The position numbers and the translations under genes are program-made. The notes below the pieces were generated by a model that saw only the letters and a program-made list of their open reading frames with translations, did no database searches and was not told where the DNA came from. 64,000 nt of DNA from CBDATB01 sp965199745 (GTDB lineage: Bacteria; Bacteroidota; Bacteroidia; Cytophagales; Flammeovirgaceae), in NCBI GenBank assembly GCA_965199745.1, contig CBDATB010000012.1:248001-312000 (forward strand), written 5' to 3'. Below, piece by piece: positions 28,574 through 38,699 of this stretch. Position 1 is the first letter of the stretch. Each line of letters starts with the position of its first letter.

Positions 28574-29050
28574 ATGATACAAAGGCCTCAATCTATTTGT
28601 TTAGCGTTTATAGGCATTGCTATGCTCACTTTTATATTTCTTCCCGTATGGGAGAAAAGCAATTTCAATACAGGAGAACTTGCTATACTGACAAGCACTA
28701 GCCTAAAATATACCAAAGGGCAGGAAGTCCTTAGTCAAAGTAATATCTTTTTTCTGGCAGTTGCTTCATTTATTTCCTCTTGTTTGGCTTTCGGATCGCT
28801 GTTTAGCTACCGAAATAGGCTGCGACAAATGAAAATTAATTTGACCAACCACTTGCTCATTATCGCTGTTGTAGGGCTTTGTCTATATTATATTATGGCA
28901 GAAGGTGAAAAATTATTCGATCCGACAATACGCGGTAGTTTCAAGCTGGCCTTTGCTTTACCTGCTATTAGTTTGTTTTGTAATTCTATTGCCAATAGGC
29001 TCATTCGCAGAGACGACAGAAAGCTAAAAGCGTCCAATAGGATTAGGTAG
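28574..29050 (+). CDS. DUF4293 family membrane protein
   Basis: 158 residues with four hydrophobic segments. MIQRPQSICL at the start, an extracytoplasmic loop, and the C-terminal NSIANRLIRRDDRKLKASNRIR fit DUF4293, a four-helix membrane family restricted to Bacteroidota. Function unknown. It precedes porW by 68 bases on the same strand. Confidence 0.85.
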   Translation: MIQRPQSICLAFIGIAMLTFIFLPVWEKSNFNTGELAILTSTSLKYTKGQEVLSQSNIFFLAVASFISSCLAFGSLFSYRNRLRQMKINLTNHLLIIAVVGLCLYYIMAEGEKLFDPTIRGSFKLAFALPAISLFCNSIANRLIRRDDRKLKASNRIR

Positions 29051-29118
29051 TAGGCAAACGAATTATACTTTTTTAGTGTTGAGTTAATATATTCGGTATG
29101 AACTTTTGACCTGAAAAC

Positions 29119-31356
29119 ATGTTTAACCATCGACAATATATCTGCTTAACAGTGGTACTATTATCCGTACTAAGCAACAGTTGCCAGGTATACCACAATA
29201 CAACCGCGCGTTTCAATAGCTATTTTCTTGCCAAAGAAAAAATGAAAGAATCAGAGGAGCAGCTTTTTTCAAATACTCAAGATGACTTTAATGACCTTCT
29301 TCCTGTACTCATACACCTAGATACTAATGCTAGTAGGTCGCAAAAACCGAGTTTTGATTATGTTATTGAAAAAGCCTCTTTACCCATAGAATTACATCCC
29401 ACAAGCAAATGGATTGATAACGCTTGGCTAGTTGTCGGTAAAGCTAGACTTTACCAGGGCGATTATATGAATGCTATTCATACCTTCAAGTATGTCAACA
29501 CCATTAGCACCGAAAACAATGCACGCCACGAAGCTATCGTCCTACTGCTGCGATGCTTTTGGGAAACAGAGCAATATAAAAATATGGAACTCACTAAAGA
29601 GTATATTCGCAAAAAAATAAATGTTCCTTTCAATAATCAGAATACGCGTGAATATCACTTAATTTTTAGTGCTTATCATCAAGAGAAAGCTAATTATGCT
29701 TTGGCTGTGCAGCATCTCGAATTGGCTATACCGCTAGTGAGAAAAAGAAATGAAAAAGCTCGTTTTTTCTACATTATGGGGCAAATGTATAGCTTAATGG
29801 CAGATCCTCAAAAAGCTTATCAGGCTTACAGAAAAGCGTTGCGCTATGCGCCGACTTATGAACTGGAATTCAACGCCCGTCTAAAATCTTTTGGATTAAG
29901 CTATTTGAACAGCCAGAAAGATATTGCAAAAACTAAAAGATACTATAAACGCCTGTTACGCGAAGAAAAAAATTGGGATTACCGAGACAGAATTTACTAC
30001 GAGTACGCTCTTTTCTCGCTGCGTATAAAAGAACGAGAAAAGGCAAAATCGCTATTAAACTTTTCTATCCAAGAGAATATCAATAATCCCATCCAGAAGG
30101 CTTATGCTTACCTCAAATTAGGGCAGTTATACTATAGAGAAAAAGATTTTGATAGAGCGGCATCTTATTACGACAGTACGATTAATATTATGCCAAAATC
30201 TTTTAAAAATTACGATGAAGTAAAGCAAAAAGCTGAAATACTTAATGAGTTTGCACTGGTATACAAAAAAGTTGAGTATGCTGATCGACTGCTTTTTTTA
30301 GCTACCCTGAACACAGAAGAACTCGATTTTTATTTCGATAAAGAAATTGAGCAAGAAAAAGAGCAAATTATCAAACAACGAGAAAGACAGGCTTTGGCAG
30401 CGTATAAGAAAAATAAAGCCGCTGTCCGTGAAGAGCAAAATACTGCCAACACCTCTTTTGACAATAAGAAAGGAAACTGGTATTTTTATGATAATAATGC
30501 CCTAATAGCTGGCAGATCTGAGTTTTTAAGGATATGGGGAGGCAGAAAGTTGGAGGATAACTGGAGGCGTTCAAACAAACCAATCGCCGCTTTTGAGCAA
30601 GACCAAGATAAGACTCAAGAAGAAGTAGTAGTAACACAAGATGAGGCTCAAGATTCTGATATTTTTTCTTCCATAAAATCTAAACAAGCCCGTTTAGAAG
30701 AAGTACCATCATCACCCGAAGAATTACAAGAAGTAAAGGATAGTCTTGCTGCTAGCTTGTTTGCCCTAGCCAAAGCATACTATTACAAGCTGAATGAATA
30801 TTCTGGTAGTATTACTACTTTTGAAAGGTTGGTAATAGAGTTTCCACAAGCTGCCGATGTAACCGAAGCACTCTATGTGCTTTACAATATATGTGAATCT
30901 TACGACAGTTGCCAGTCTGATAGATACGAAAACATACTCGTTGACAAGTATCCTGAATCTTTTTATGCCAAAATACTTATCAATCCGAATTACGTGGAAG
31001 AGCTGAATATTATCGACAGTAAAGTGGCGCGCTCGTATGAAGAGGCCTTCCAGTTGTACAAAATACGGCACTACGGTGGAGCAAAAAAAATACTCGATCA
31101 GATATTGTCAGCATATCCTAAAAATAGCCTATTAGATAAGATAACCTTACTCAATATTATGATTGCCGGCCAACTCACCCAAGATAAAATGGTGTATAAG
31201 GCAGCTTTAGACAATTTTATAACCGAGTTTGAGGAAAGCGATCTTGTGCCTTTTGCAGAAAACTTATTGAGTGCTTTTGGCAGTAATAAACCTTCTACTA
31301 AACAAAAAGATATACCTGTTGTAGGAGAAAAACTCCAAGATTCAAAGAAAAACTAA
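29119..31356 (+). CDS. porW: Type IX secretion system lipoprotein PorW/SprE (TPR protein)
   Basis: 745 residues with a lipoprotein signal (VLLSVLSNSC, Cys22). The conserved start YHNTTARFNSYFLAKEKM is the PorW/SprE signature. Many TPR-like helical repeats follow (for example WLVVGKARLYQGDYMNAIHT and YAYLKLGQLYYREKDFDRAA). A charged low-complexity linker lies around residues 415-530, and more TPRs follow to the end. In Flavobacterium and Porphyromonas this outer-membrane lipoprotein is needed for T9SS secretion and links the PorK/N ring to the translocon. Its presence implies a T9SS elsewhere in the genome. Confidence 0.9.
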   Translation: MFNHRQYICLTVVLLSVLSNSCQVYHNTTARFNSYFLAKEKMKESEEQLFSNTQDDFNDLLPVLIHLDTNASRSQKPSFDYVIEKASLPIELHPTSKWIDNAWLVVGKARLYQGDYMNAIHTFKYVNTISTENNARHEAIVLLLRCFWETEQYKNMELTKEYIRKKINVPFNNQNTREYHLIFSAYHQEKANYALAVQHLELAIPLVRKRNEKARFFYIMGQMYSLMADPQKAYQAYRKALRYAPTYELEFNARLKSFGLSYLNSQKDIAKTKRYYKRLLREEKNWDYRDRIYYEYALFSLRIKEREKAKSLLNFSIQENINNPIQKAYAYLKLGQLYYREKDFDRAASYYDSTINIMPKSFKNYDEVKQKAEILNEFALVYKKVEYADRLLFLATLNTEELDFYFDKEIEQEKEQIIKQRERQALAAYKKNKAAVREEQNTANTSFDNKKGNWYFYDNNALIAGRSEFLRIWGGRKLEDNWRRSNKPIAAFEQDQDKTQEEVVVTQDEAQDSDIFSSIKSKQARLEEVPSSPEELQEVKDSLAASLFALAKAYYYKLNEYSGSITTFERLVIEFPQAADVTEALYVLYNICESYDSCQSDRYENILVDKYPESFYAKILINPNYVEELNIIDSKVARSYEEAFQLYKIRHYGGAKKILDQILSAYPKNSLLDKITLLNIMIAGQLTQDKMVYKAALDNFITEFEESDLVPFAENLLSAFGSNKPSTKQKDIPVVGEKLQDSKKN

Positions 31357-31414
31357 TGCTAGTGAAGACTGAAATAAAGCTAATTTCGGCATTATTTAGC
31401 CAAAAAATAAAAAT

Positions 31415-33217
31415 ATGGAAATTCAAACACAACAGGAGTCAATATTTTATAAAAACATAGAACGTGGAAAGCAAAAAAGACTATTTTCAATCAATGAAAA
31501 AATAAAAAAGGTTATTTACAAGGCATCTCGAAAATTTTCTGCCAATATTAAAAATCCCGAAGAACTTGTAAGGGCTTCATACTTTACCCAATTAGTATTG
31601 GACTATCAGTATCCTGCCGAAAATATTGATTTTGAACTACCTACAAAACCCGATAAGGACAGAATAGATATTTTAGTCTATGCTGATAAAGAAAGAAAAG
31701 ACCCTTTTATTGTTGTGGAATGTAAAAAAGATGGTATTTCTGATGCAGAGTTTAAAAATGCCATAGAACAAGCATTTAGATATGCTAATTACAAAAAAGT
31801 ACATTATGCCATAGTGGTGGCAGGAACCACCAAAGCCGCCTATTTGGCTAAAGATTTTAAAGGAGGTGAGTGGGAGACAATGTAATAGCCGATATTCCCG
31901 TAAAATATGGAAGTGCCCCGAAGTATAAATTTATAGCAGGAGATACGGAAAGGCCTTTAGTAATCGTTTCTAAAGAAGAATTGATTAAAGCCCTTGAAAA
32001 ATGCCACGATACCGTTTGACAAGGAGGTAAATTAGCTCCTACTGCTGCTTTTGATGAAGTATCCAAACTCTTGTTTTGCAAGCTAAAAGATGAAAAATCA
32101 ACCCCCAAAAACAAACGCTATGCTTTCCAAATAGGTACCAACGAGACATCACAAGAAGTGTGCAACCGTATTAGCGATATTTATCAAAAAGCAAAAAAAC
32201 AAGATGAAGATGTCTTTAAGGAAGATATACGTTTAGAGCCTAATGTAGTTTATACCGTAGTAAAGCACATTCAGGAGCTACATATCAATAGAGTAGATTT
32301 GGATGTGAAAGGCATTGCTTTTGAACGTTTTATGCAAGAGTTCTTTAAGGGAAAATGGGGCAGTTTTTTACGCCTCGTGAGGTAGTACAGTTTGCCGTAG
32401 ATATGATGCAACCCGATGCCACTATGAAAGTGCTAGACCCTGCTTGTGGCAGTGGCGGTTTTTTACTCAATGCTATGGACAAGGTAAGCCATTATGCAGA
32501 AGAAAATTTTACCGACCCCATACAGATATACAACCATTGGCACAGCTTTGCAAAAGATAATTTGTTTGGTATTGAGATAAACGATCAAATAGCAAGGGTG
32601 TGTAAAATGAACATGATTATACACAACGACGGACATACCAATGTCATTAGTACCGACAGCTTAGAAGACTTCAAAAAGATAGCCAACACCAATAAAAAGT
32701 TTAAAAAGGAACGCTTTGATTTAATACTGACCAATCCGCCATTTGGAGCAACCATAAAAGGCAGTGAAAAAACATACCTTACCAACTTTGATTTAGGAAA
32801 AAATGGCAACAAAGACCGTAAAAACCAAAAAACTGAAATTCTTTTTATTGAGCGTTGTATTGATTTTTTAAAACACAAGGATGGGAAAATGGCTATTGTT
32901 CTGCCTGATGGTATCCTCACCAACTTATCCTTACAGTATGTCCGCAACTACCTGATGGAACGTTGCCAAGTACTGGCAATTGTCTCACTCCCACAAACCG
33001 CTTTCAGCCATTATGGAGCGGGGTCAAAAGCTCACTGGTATTTGTACGGCGAAAAGGAAAAGACGAAACACTCGGCAAATACCCCATCTGTATAGCACTG
33101 GCAGAGCATATAGGCTATGACGCTACCGGAAGAGAAACGCCAGACAAAAACGACCTGCCCGAAATACTCAACAAGTTTAGAGAATTTGAAAAAACACAAG
33201 GCATAAATTTTCGGTAA
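31415..33217 (+). pseudogene. BcgI-like fused restriction nuclease / adenine methyltransferase, broken
   Basis: The N-terminal part (from 31415) is an HSDR_N-type PD-(D/E)xK nuclease: RIDILVY (Asp85) and FIVVECKK (Glu102, Lys104). The frame changes near 31870; the continuation includes EKCHDTV, a TGA at 32017, then QGGKLAPTAAFDEVSKLLF. It changes again near 32350, just before the methyltransferase FFTPREVVQFAVDM, VLDPACGSGG (SAM motif I) and ILTNPPFG (catalytic NPPF). Near 33020 a base lost from a G-run shifts AFSHYGAG to VKSSLVFVRRK. In all there are three frameshifts and one nonsense codon, the nonsense at the conserved Trp of 'HDTxWxGGK'. The nuclease-plus-methyltransferase layout with a separate S subunit resembles type IIB BcgI rather than classical type I, so no hsdR is expected. 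Confidence 0.85.
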
Positions 33218-33224
33218 GCCCCGA

Positions 33225-34525
33225 TTGGAAAAACAAGATTTTTTTGTCAGTCGGGGCGAAATAGAAGGACGCTTAGATCCGCATTTTTATAAATGTAATC
33301 AAAGTTTTAAAAATTCTGTTTATATAGGATATATTACATATATAAAAGGTGGGAAAAGATTACCTAAAGGGCATCACTATATTCAAAGCAATAGTGGATA
33401 CAAATATTTGAGAGTGAAGGATATTCAAGATAGTGATATTGATTATTCGTCTCTTCATAATATTCCTGAAAAAGCATATAAAATACTAAGTAGGTATGAG
33501 TTAAATCGTGGTGAATTATTTATTTCAATTGCTGGAACTATTGGTAAGATAGGCTACTTCAATAATATAGTAGACGATAAAATAATTCTTACAGAAAATG
33601 CTGCCAAAATAGTTGTTAGGGATATAAGCAATGTAAAGCCCAAGTATCTTAAATACCTACTTCAATCTGCTACAATACAAGAACAGATTAAGGCTAGTTA
33701 TATTCAAACTACTATTCCTAAACTGGGCTTAGACAGAATAGCAAAATTAAAAATCCCTCTTCCACCTAAAGAAATCCAAGAGCAGATTGTAGAGATTATG
33801 GACACGGCTTATGCCACTAAAAAAGCCAATGAGGCAAAGGCAGAAAAACTACTCAACTCCATAGACGGCTATGTATTAGATGTGCTGGGCATAGAACTCC
33901 CCCCACTTAAAGAGGAAAAAATATTTATCGTGATGAGTGATGAGGTGGAGGGAGAAAGGTTGGATGTTATGAATTATAGTAAAGAAAAAGATATAAAAGA
34001 ATGTAAAAAATACGCTTTAAAAAAATTTAGAAAACATTGCAAGTATAGAAAAAGGTAAAAGTATTACAAAAGATAAGACTACAAAAGGCAGATACCCAGT
34101 AATTGCAGGAGGGCGAATAAGTTCATATTCAAATAGTAAATTTACACACATTGGAAATATAATTACCGTAAGTGCATCGGGTAATGCAGGCTATGTATGG
34201 TATCATACAAGTCCCATTTTTGCTTCCGACTGTAGTGTGATAAAGCCAAACAATGAAAAAATAATTTTAATAAAGTTTATTTATATAGTACTAAAAGCAA
34301 GACAAAAATACATATACGGTTTACAACACGGTTCGGTGCAACCTCACGTCTATCCTAAAGATTTAGCGAAATTAAAAATCCCCCCTCCACCCTGTAGAAA
34401 AGCAAAACGAAATTGCTGAAGAAGTGCGAAGGCGTATGCACCAAGCCGAGCAGTTGAAAAAAGAAGCCACTGCCGTAGTAAGCGATGCCAAACATGAAGT
34501 GGAGCGTATTTTGTTTAAGGGTTAG
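33225..34525 (+). pseudogene. Restriction specificity subunit (HsdS/BcgIB-like), broken
   Basis: Starts at TTG 33225, seven bases behind the methyltransferase (MEKQDFFVSRGEIEGRLDPHF). The first target-recognition domain is intact, including GKRLPKGHHYI, GYKYLRVKDIQD, GELFISIAGTIGKIG and the conserved linker IAKLKIPLPPKEIQEQIVEI. A frameshift in an A-run near 34020 and another in a C-run near 34390 break the second domain (IEKGKSITKDKTTKGRYPVI, ASGNAGYVWYH, QHGSVQPHVY) and the C-terminal helix (QNEIAEEVRRRMHQAEQL), which ends at 34525. With two TRDs it would have specified a bipartite site. Both this and its partner are non-functional. Confidence 0.85.
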
Positions 34526-34896
34526 AAGCATATAGCCAAAGAAAAAGTATTTGCTCTTTGTAAAACCTTTGTTTGCTAAAATTACAGTTCAATAAGTTGG
34601 TTGGTAGGAGAACTTTGATTACAAAAGGGACTAGCTCGGGCCTTACCGAAGGTTCTCACTTATACAGAAAAAATAATTTTTACTGTCTTATTTTAGTCGA
34701 AAAGGTGTACACTCGGAAGAGAAACAGCTATGCAGGAGTTTATTTGCTCAGATGATTGGCCATTTTTAAAAGCCCACACACAAGCACCTTAGCCTATTGA
34801 GAGTGATAAAAAGTATCTAACAATCTATCTCTGACCACACTGTTAAGTTCGATGGAGACACAAAAGAAACTTTGCTTTCAAATCATATGAAAAATA
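34526..34896. other. Intergenic stretch without recognisable gene
   Basis: Between the broken specificity gene and the convergent deacetylase gene. A 60-codon frame at 34573-34755 shows no protein-like pattern. No hairpin with T-run or RNA gene was seen. Confidence 0.5.
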
Positions 34897-37410
34897 TCAC
34901 TGCTTAAAAGCAATCATATTAGCAAATAGCCGATAGGCACCTGGCACGCCAGCAGGTAATTCCCTGAACCATGAATAGCCTGTATAAATAAAAGTACCTT
35001 TGCCATAAGTAGTAGCTAGTAAGCCACCGCTTTTTTCCTCTTCATTCGGGTCGTGGCAAGAGATAATGGTTTGGTAGCGTTCATCCCACTCGTTTGGAAA
35101 ATACAGACCACGCTCTTGTACCCATCCTTCAAAGTCTTTGTTTGTAATTTTATTGGGTTTATTTAGTAAAGGATGGTTTGGTGTGAGTATTTTTACTGGA
35201 GATTCTTCTACTGTTATGCGGTCTCTAGAGAGCTTGATAGGGTAGGGGCCGAGGTCTTTTGTTACTAGTCGACGATTCGTATTGTATTGCACGATCATAT
35301 TTCCTCCTTGTTTCACATATTCCATCAACACTTTTTGATGATACTTCATTCTTTTGTTCGTGTTGTAAGCCCTTACCCCGACAATGACAGCATCGTAGCC
35401 CATAAGTATTTGACTATTGATTTGTTCGTCGCTCAAAATATCTACTTGATAACCTATTTCACCCAATGCTTCGGGAATAGCATCGCCCGCACCCATGATG
35501 TAGCCGATATGTTTTCCCTCGGTTTTGATATTTAACTTGACGAGTTTTGACTCGCTGGGTGGAAACAGGCTTTGTATGGGAATGTGTGGATACTCAATAG
35601 TATTGAGTGCATAGCTATATTGTTTTCCTTGTATTTCGACAGTAGTTTTTAGTACTCCAACAGATTGGCTTTTGGGAGGAGTGACCGTGAGTGTGAATTT
35701 TTGTTCGTCGTACTTGTTTTTAAAGCTCAGGTCAAGCGTTTTAGGTAATACTTTCCATCCTTTCGGTACTTGGAAATTAAGCTTGGCCTGTACGTTTTGC
35801 CGGTGTGCTTTGGTCAGTATGTTTAATTTTCTAACTTTTTCGTTGGCAAACAGATAAACTGTATTTTCTATATTTACCGTTACTGCTGGTCTAATTTCTA
35901 GTGGTCGGTATCTCTCACCGGCTACTGGGTCTGTCCAACGATAAGATACTGGAATTTTTTTTTCCAAGCGAATAACTTCTTGCGTTCCAATGTCCAGAGC
36001 TATCATCACTTGCCATGCTGCAGGATTTTCTGGTAGTCCGATAAGTGTTTGATTTTTGACTTTAAACATTCCCTTATCTTCCTTTTCGGTGAGCCAATAA
36101 GGCTGGCTAGGCTCCATTGTCTTAGGTAATATAATACTTTGTTCAAAAGTATTCAGCACATTATCTGAGAGTACCGAGTCGATGTGTGTATGGTCTTCAG
36201 TAAAGCCAATGCAGTGTAGGTTAATTTTTGTCTTACTGCGTTTAATGAGTCTGACGGTTAAATGAAGGCTATCATTTGGTGCTATACTGTAATCCTTATG
36301 GTTTGCATCTGCCCACAGCCCAGCACATTGCCAGATGATTTCCTCGAGTTCTTTCTTTTTTTTATTTACCCAAAAACCTTCGGGCATTTTGTCGAGTGCG
36401 GTATGAATAGTTATTAATGCAGGGATACTTGCTGCAGGGTTAGTTATATCAAAATTTTGATTAGCTTTTTTTAATAAATCTGCTACTTTTTTTCCACCTG
36501 ATACTCTTTCCCAGCTATAATCAATACCTTCAAATAAGCCGTTGGTGGCTCGTTCGCCCACCAAGTGTTGAAAGTATTCTTCTTGCGTACCTCTTTGTAG
36601 AGCAGAGCCAAAGCCCTGACTTTTGTGTTTGCTTCTGCTAGTAGCTGCAAGTTCTCCATAATTTTTTCCCAATAACGGACTGTAAGCTCCAGCATCTACA
36701 ATAATAAGTCCACTTTTATCAAAATCTTTCCTACCATAAAACCACCAGGATGTATTCCATAATACTCTTTTAGCTTGCCACACATCAGTATACTTGAGCT
36801 GTTCGGGAAAGCGGTTTTTATTAGCAGCCGCCTTGAAGGCTTCTACGGCGATGATGGCAGAGGCGGTATGGTGTCCGTGTGTTTTCATGCCTTTGCGCGG
36901 TGGAGAGAATCGGGTAACAATGATATCGGGTCGGTGTGTTCTTATTACCCATACGGCATCTGCGAGTACTTTTTCTTTATTCCATATTGTGAAAGTTTCT
37001 TGTGCTGTTTTGGAATAGCCAAAGTCGTTGGCACGGCTGAAGGCCTGTTGTCCACCGTCAATACGGCGTGCTGCTAGCAGCTCCTGGGTGCGTATCACAC
37101 CGAGCTGTTCACGTACCTCTTTGCCCACAAGGTTTTGCCCACCATCTCCTCTGGTGAGTGATAAGTAGGTGGTACTAAAGCCTTTTCCTTTGGCAAAGTA
37201 AGTAATTAGTCGCGTATTTTCATCATCAGGATGGGCAGCAATATAGAGTACATTACCCAGTACCTGCATTTTTTGTAAGGCTAATTTTATTTCAGCAGCA
37301 TCTTTGTTCATATTCGGCTGTGCATTCGTTTTGACTGCTAAACAGCACGAAGACAGTAAATATATAAGAAAATAATATTTAATTTGCACAGCTATATTTA
37401 TTTTATTCAA
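34897..37410 (-). CDS. PIG-L family deacetylase with C-terminal ThuA/GATase-like domain
   Basis: 837 residues, exported (signal peptide ending near KTNAQ). The N-terminal LmbE/PIG-L domain has the zinc motif AHPDDEN (59-65), SLTRGDGGQNLVG and the second zinc motif HGHHTAS. These enzymes remove acetyl groups from N-acetylglucosamine-type substrates. The middle ~400 residues are beta-rich, and the C-terminal ~220 residues (YDAVIVGVRAYNTNKRM, VKQGGNMIVQYNTN, GKGTFIYTGYSWFRELPAG) look like a glutamine-amidotransferase-like fold without obvious catalytic Cys. Large PIG-L proteins of this type are common in Bacteroidota; the substrate is unknown. It has its own promoter. Confidence 0.88.
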   Translation of the reverse strand: MNKINIAVQIKYYFLIYLLSSCCLAVKTNAQPNMNKDAAEIKLALQKMQVLGNVLYIAAHPDDENTRLITYFAKGKGFSTTYLSLTRGDGGQNLVGKEVREQLGVIRTQELLAARRIDGGQQAFSRANDFGYSKTAQETFTIWNKEKVLADAVWVIRTHRPDIIVTRFSPPRKGMKTHGHHTASAIIAVEAFKAAANKNRFPEQLKYTDVWQAKRVLWNTSWWFYGRKDFDKSGLIIVDAGAYSPLLGKNYGELAATSRSKHKSQGFGSALQRGTQEEYFQHLVGERATNGLFEGIDYSWERVSGGKKVADLLKKANQNFDITNPAASIPALITIHTALDKMPEGFWVNKKKKELEEIIWQCAGLWADANHKDYSIAPNDSLHLTVRLIKRSKTKINLHCIGFTEDHTHIDSVLSDNVLNTFEQSIILPKTMEPSQPYWLTEKEDKGMFKVKNQTLIGLPENPAAWQVMIALDIGTQEVIRLEKKIPVSYRWTDPVAGERYRPLEIRPAVTVNIENTVYLFANEKVRKLNILTKAHRQNVQAKLNFQVPKGWKVLPKTLDLSFKNKYDEQKFTLTVTPPKSQSVGVLKTTVEIQGKQYSYALNTIEYPHIPIQSLFPPSESKLVKLNIKTEGKHIGYIMGAGDAIPEALGEIGYQVDILSDEQINSQILMGYDAVIVGVRAYNTNKRMKYHQKVLMEYVKQGGNMIVQYNTNRRLVTKDLGPYPIKLSRDRITVEESPVKILTPNHPLLNKPNKITNKDFEGWVQERGLYFPNEWDERYQTIISCHDPNEEEKSGGLLATTYGKGTFIYTGYSWFRELPAGVPGAYRLFANMIAFKQ

Positions 37411-37473
37411 AGTGAGGGATAAGTATATCGCTTGGTTGTGGGACGCAATCCCACGTTGGGATAACTAATATGG

Positions 37474-37503
37474 CAAAGGTAAAAAAAACTTTTTAGGTAC
37501 AAA
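37474..37503 (-). promoter_or_regulatory. Predicted promoter of the PIG-L deacetylase gene
   Basis: On the minus strand, TTTG (37503-37500), an 18-base spacer and TACCTTTG (37481-37474), an exact TAnnTTTG. Expected start near 37467, leaving a ~57-base leader. That leader contains a small hairpin, GTGGGA-CGCAA-TCCCAC (37438-37454 on the + strand), without a T-run. Confidence 0.6.
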
Positions 37504-37660
37504 AACCCATAATTTTTCTACAAACAGACAGCAAGTTCTGAACTTAGTAAAATACATCCCGTGTCATTAAGTACTTTGTTTGCTCTCTTTTTTCCAAAAC
37601 AAGTTTAATTATTCCTAACAGTATTCAAAATTGAGTGCTAAGTAACTACTAAAAACAATT

Positions 37661-38677
37661 ATGCAAAACCTAGAAGATTTGAAATATCTGCTAAACGCTC
37701 CGAAAAATATAGTGATTATACCACATGTAAATCCTGATGCCGATGCTTTGGGTTCTTGCCTGGCAATAGCTATTTATTTAAGAAAACTAGGACACAGGTC
37801 TACTGTTATTTCACCGAATAAATACCCTCGCTTTTTATTCTGGATGCCTAGCCACGATGAAGTGCTGGTATTTGACGAAGGTAACCAAATACGCTCTAGG
37901 CAAATACTCTCGGTGGCTGATTTAATTTTTTTTATGGATTTTTCCGACCCCAATCGCATGGGAGATTTACAAAGTTTTGCTACCCGAAATACAGCTACTA
38001 AGATACTCATTGACCACCACTTAGATAAAAAAGATTTTGCTGATTTTCAATTATGGGATACTACAGCAGCAGCTACAGCCGAGTTGGTGTACGACTTTAT
38101 TATAATGACTGAAGGAAAGCATTTACTAGATTTGGATATTGCGGCTTGTATTTATGCGGGTATCATGACAGATACGGGTTCTTTTAAGTTTCCAAAAACC
38201 AGTGCAAAGCTACACAGAATTATTGCTGACTTACTTGATTTAGGGCTGGATAATACTAAAATACATCAGCTGGTTTATGACACTAACACACAGGATAGAA
38301 TTAAATTTTTAGGTTATATATTAGACAAAAAACTATGTTTTCTGAATGATTATTACACAGCTTACATTGCTGTTACAGACAAGGAGCAGCGTCAATTTAA
38401 TACCCAAAAAGGCGACACGGAGGGCTTAGTAAACTACGGATTAAGTGTGGAAGGGGTAAAAATAGCAGCCATTTTTGTACAGAAGGAAAAAGACATAAAA
38501 ATCTCTTTTCGATCGGTAGGAAGTTTTTCAGTAGCACACATGGCTGCTAAATACTTTAATGGCGGTGGGCATAAGAATGCTGCCGGCGGTATTCTACACC
38601 AGGTTACCCTTGAAGATGCTTTGCGTTTGTTCTTAAAAGTTTTGCCTAACTACAAAAAACAGATAGAGATATCTTGA
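37661..38677 (+). CDS. nrnA: DHH-family phosphoesterase, NrnA-type oligoribonuclease / pAp phosphatase
   Basis: 338 residues. The DHH domain shows HVNPDADALGSCLAI, FMDFSD and LIDHHLDK (the DHH triad), and GIMTDTGSFKF. The C-terminal DHHA1 domain ends in FNGGGHKNAAGG, the substrate-binding loop. NrnA degrades short RNA oligomers and dephosphorylates 3'-phosphoadenosine 5'-phosphate. Single gene, convergent with the tail-specific protease. Confidence 0.93.
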   Translation: MQNLEDLKYLLNAPKNIVIIPHVNPDADALGSCLAIAIYLRKLGHRSTVISPNKYPRFLFWMPSHDEVLVFDEGNQIRSRQILSVADLIFFMDFSDPNRMGDLQSFATRNTATKILIDHHLDKKDFADFQLWDTTAAATAELVYDFIIMTEGKHLLDLDIAACIYAGIMTDTGSFKFPKTSAKLHRIIADLLDLGLDNTKIHQLVYDTNTQDRIKFLGYILDKKLCFLNDYYTAYIAVTDKEQRQFNTQKGDTEGLVNYGLSVEGVKIAAIFVQKEKDIKISFRSVGSFSVAHMAAKYFNGGGHKNAAGGILHQVTLEDALRLFLKVLPNYKKQIEIS

Positions 38678-38699
38678 AAATAATAATTGGTCTTTACCT

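Noticed and set aside
6731..32019. Genome-wide reading of TGA as tryptophan
   Set aside because: Intact genes end in TGA (porin at 17904, asparaginase at 28471, nrnA at 38677, symporter at 52139), and Trp in core genes is TGG, so TGA is a normal stop in this organism.
34573..34755. 60-codon frame after the specificity-subunit remnant
   Set aside because: No start context, no conserved pattern and no membrane or signal features.
37438..37454. Hairpin GTGGGA-CGCAA-TCCCAC as a terminator
   Set aside because: No T-run on either side; it lies inside the predicted leader of the PIG-L gene, so at most a leader structure.
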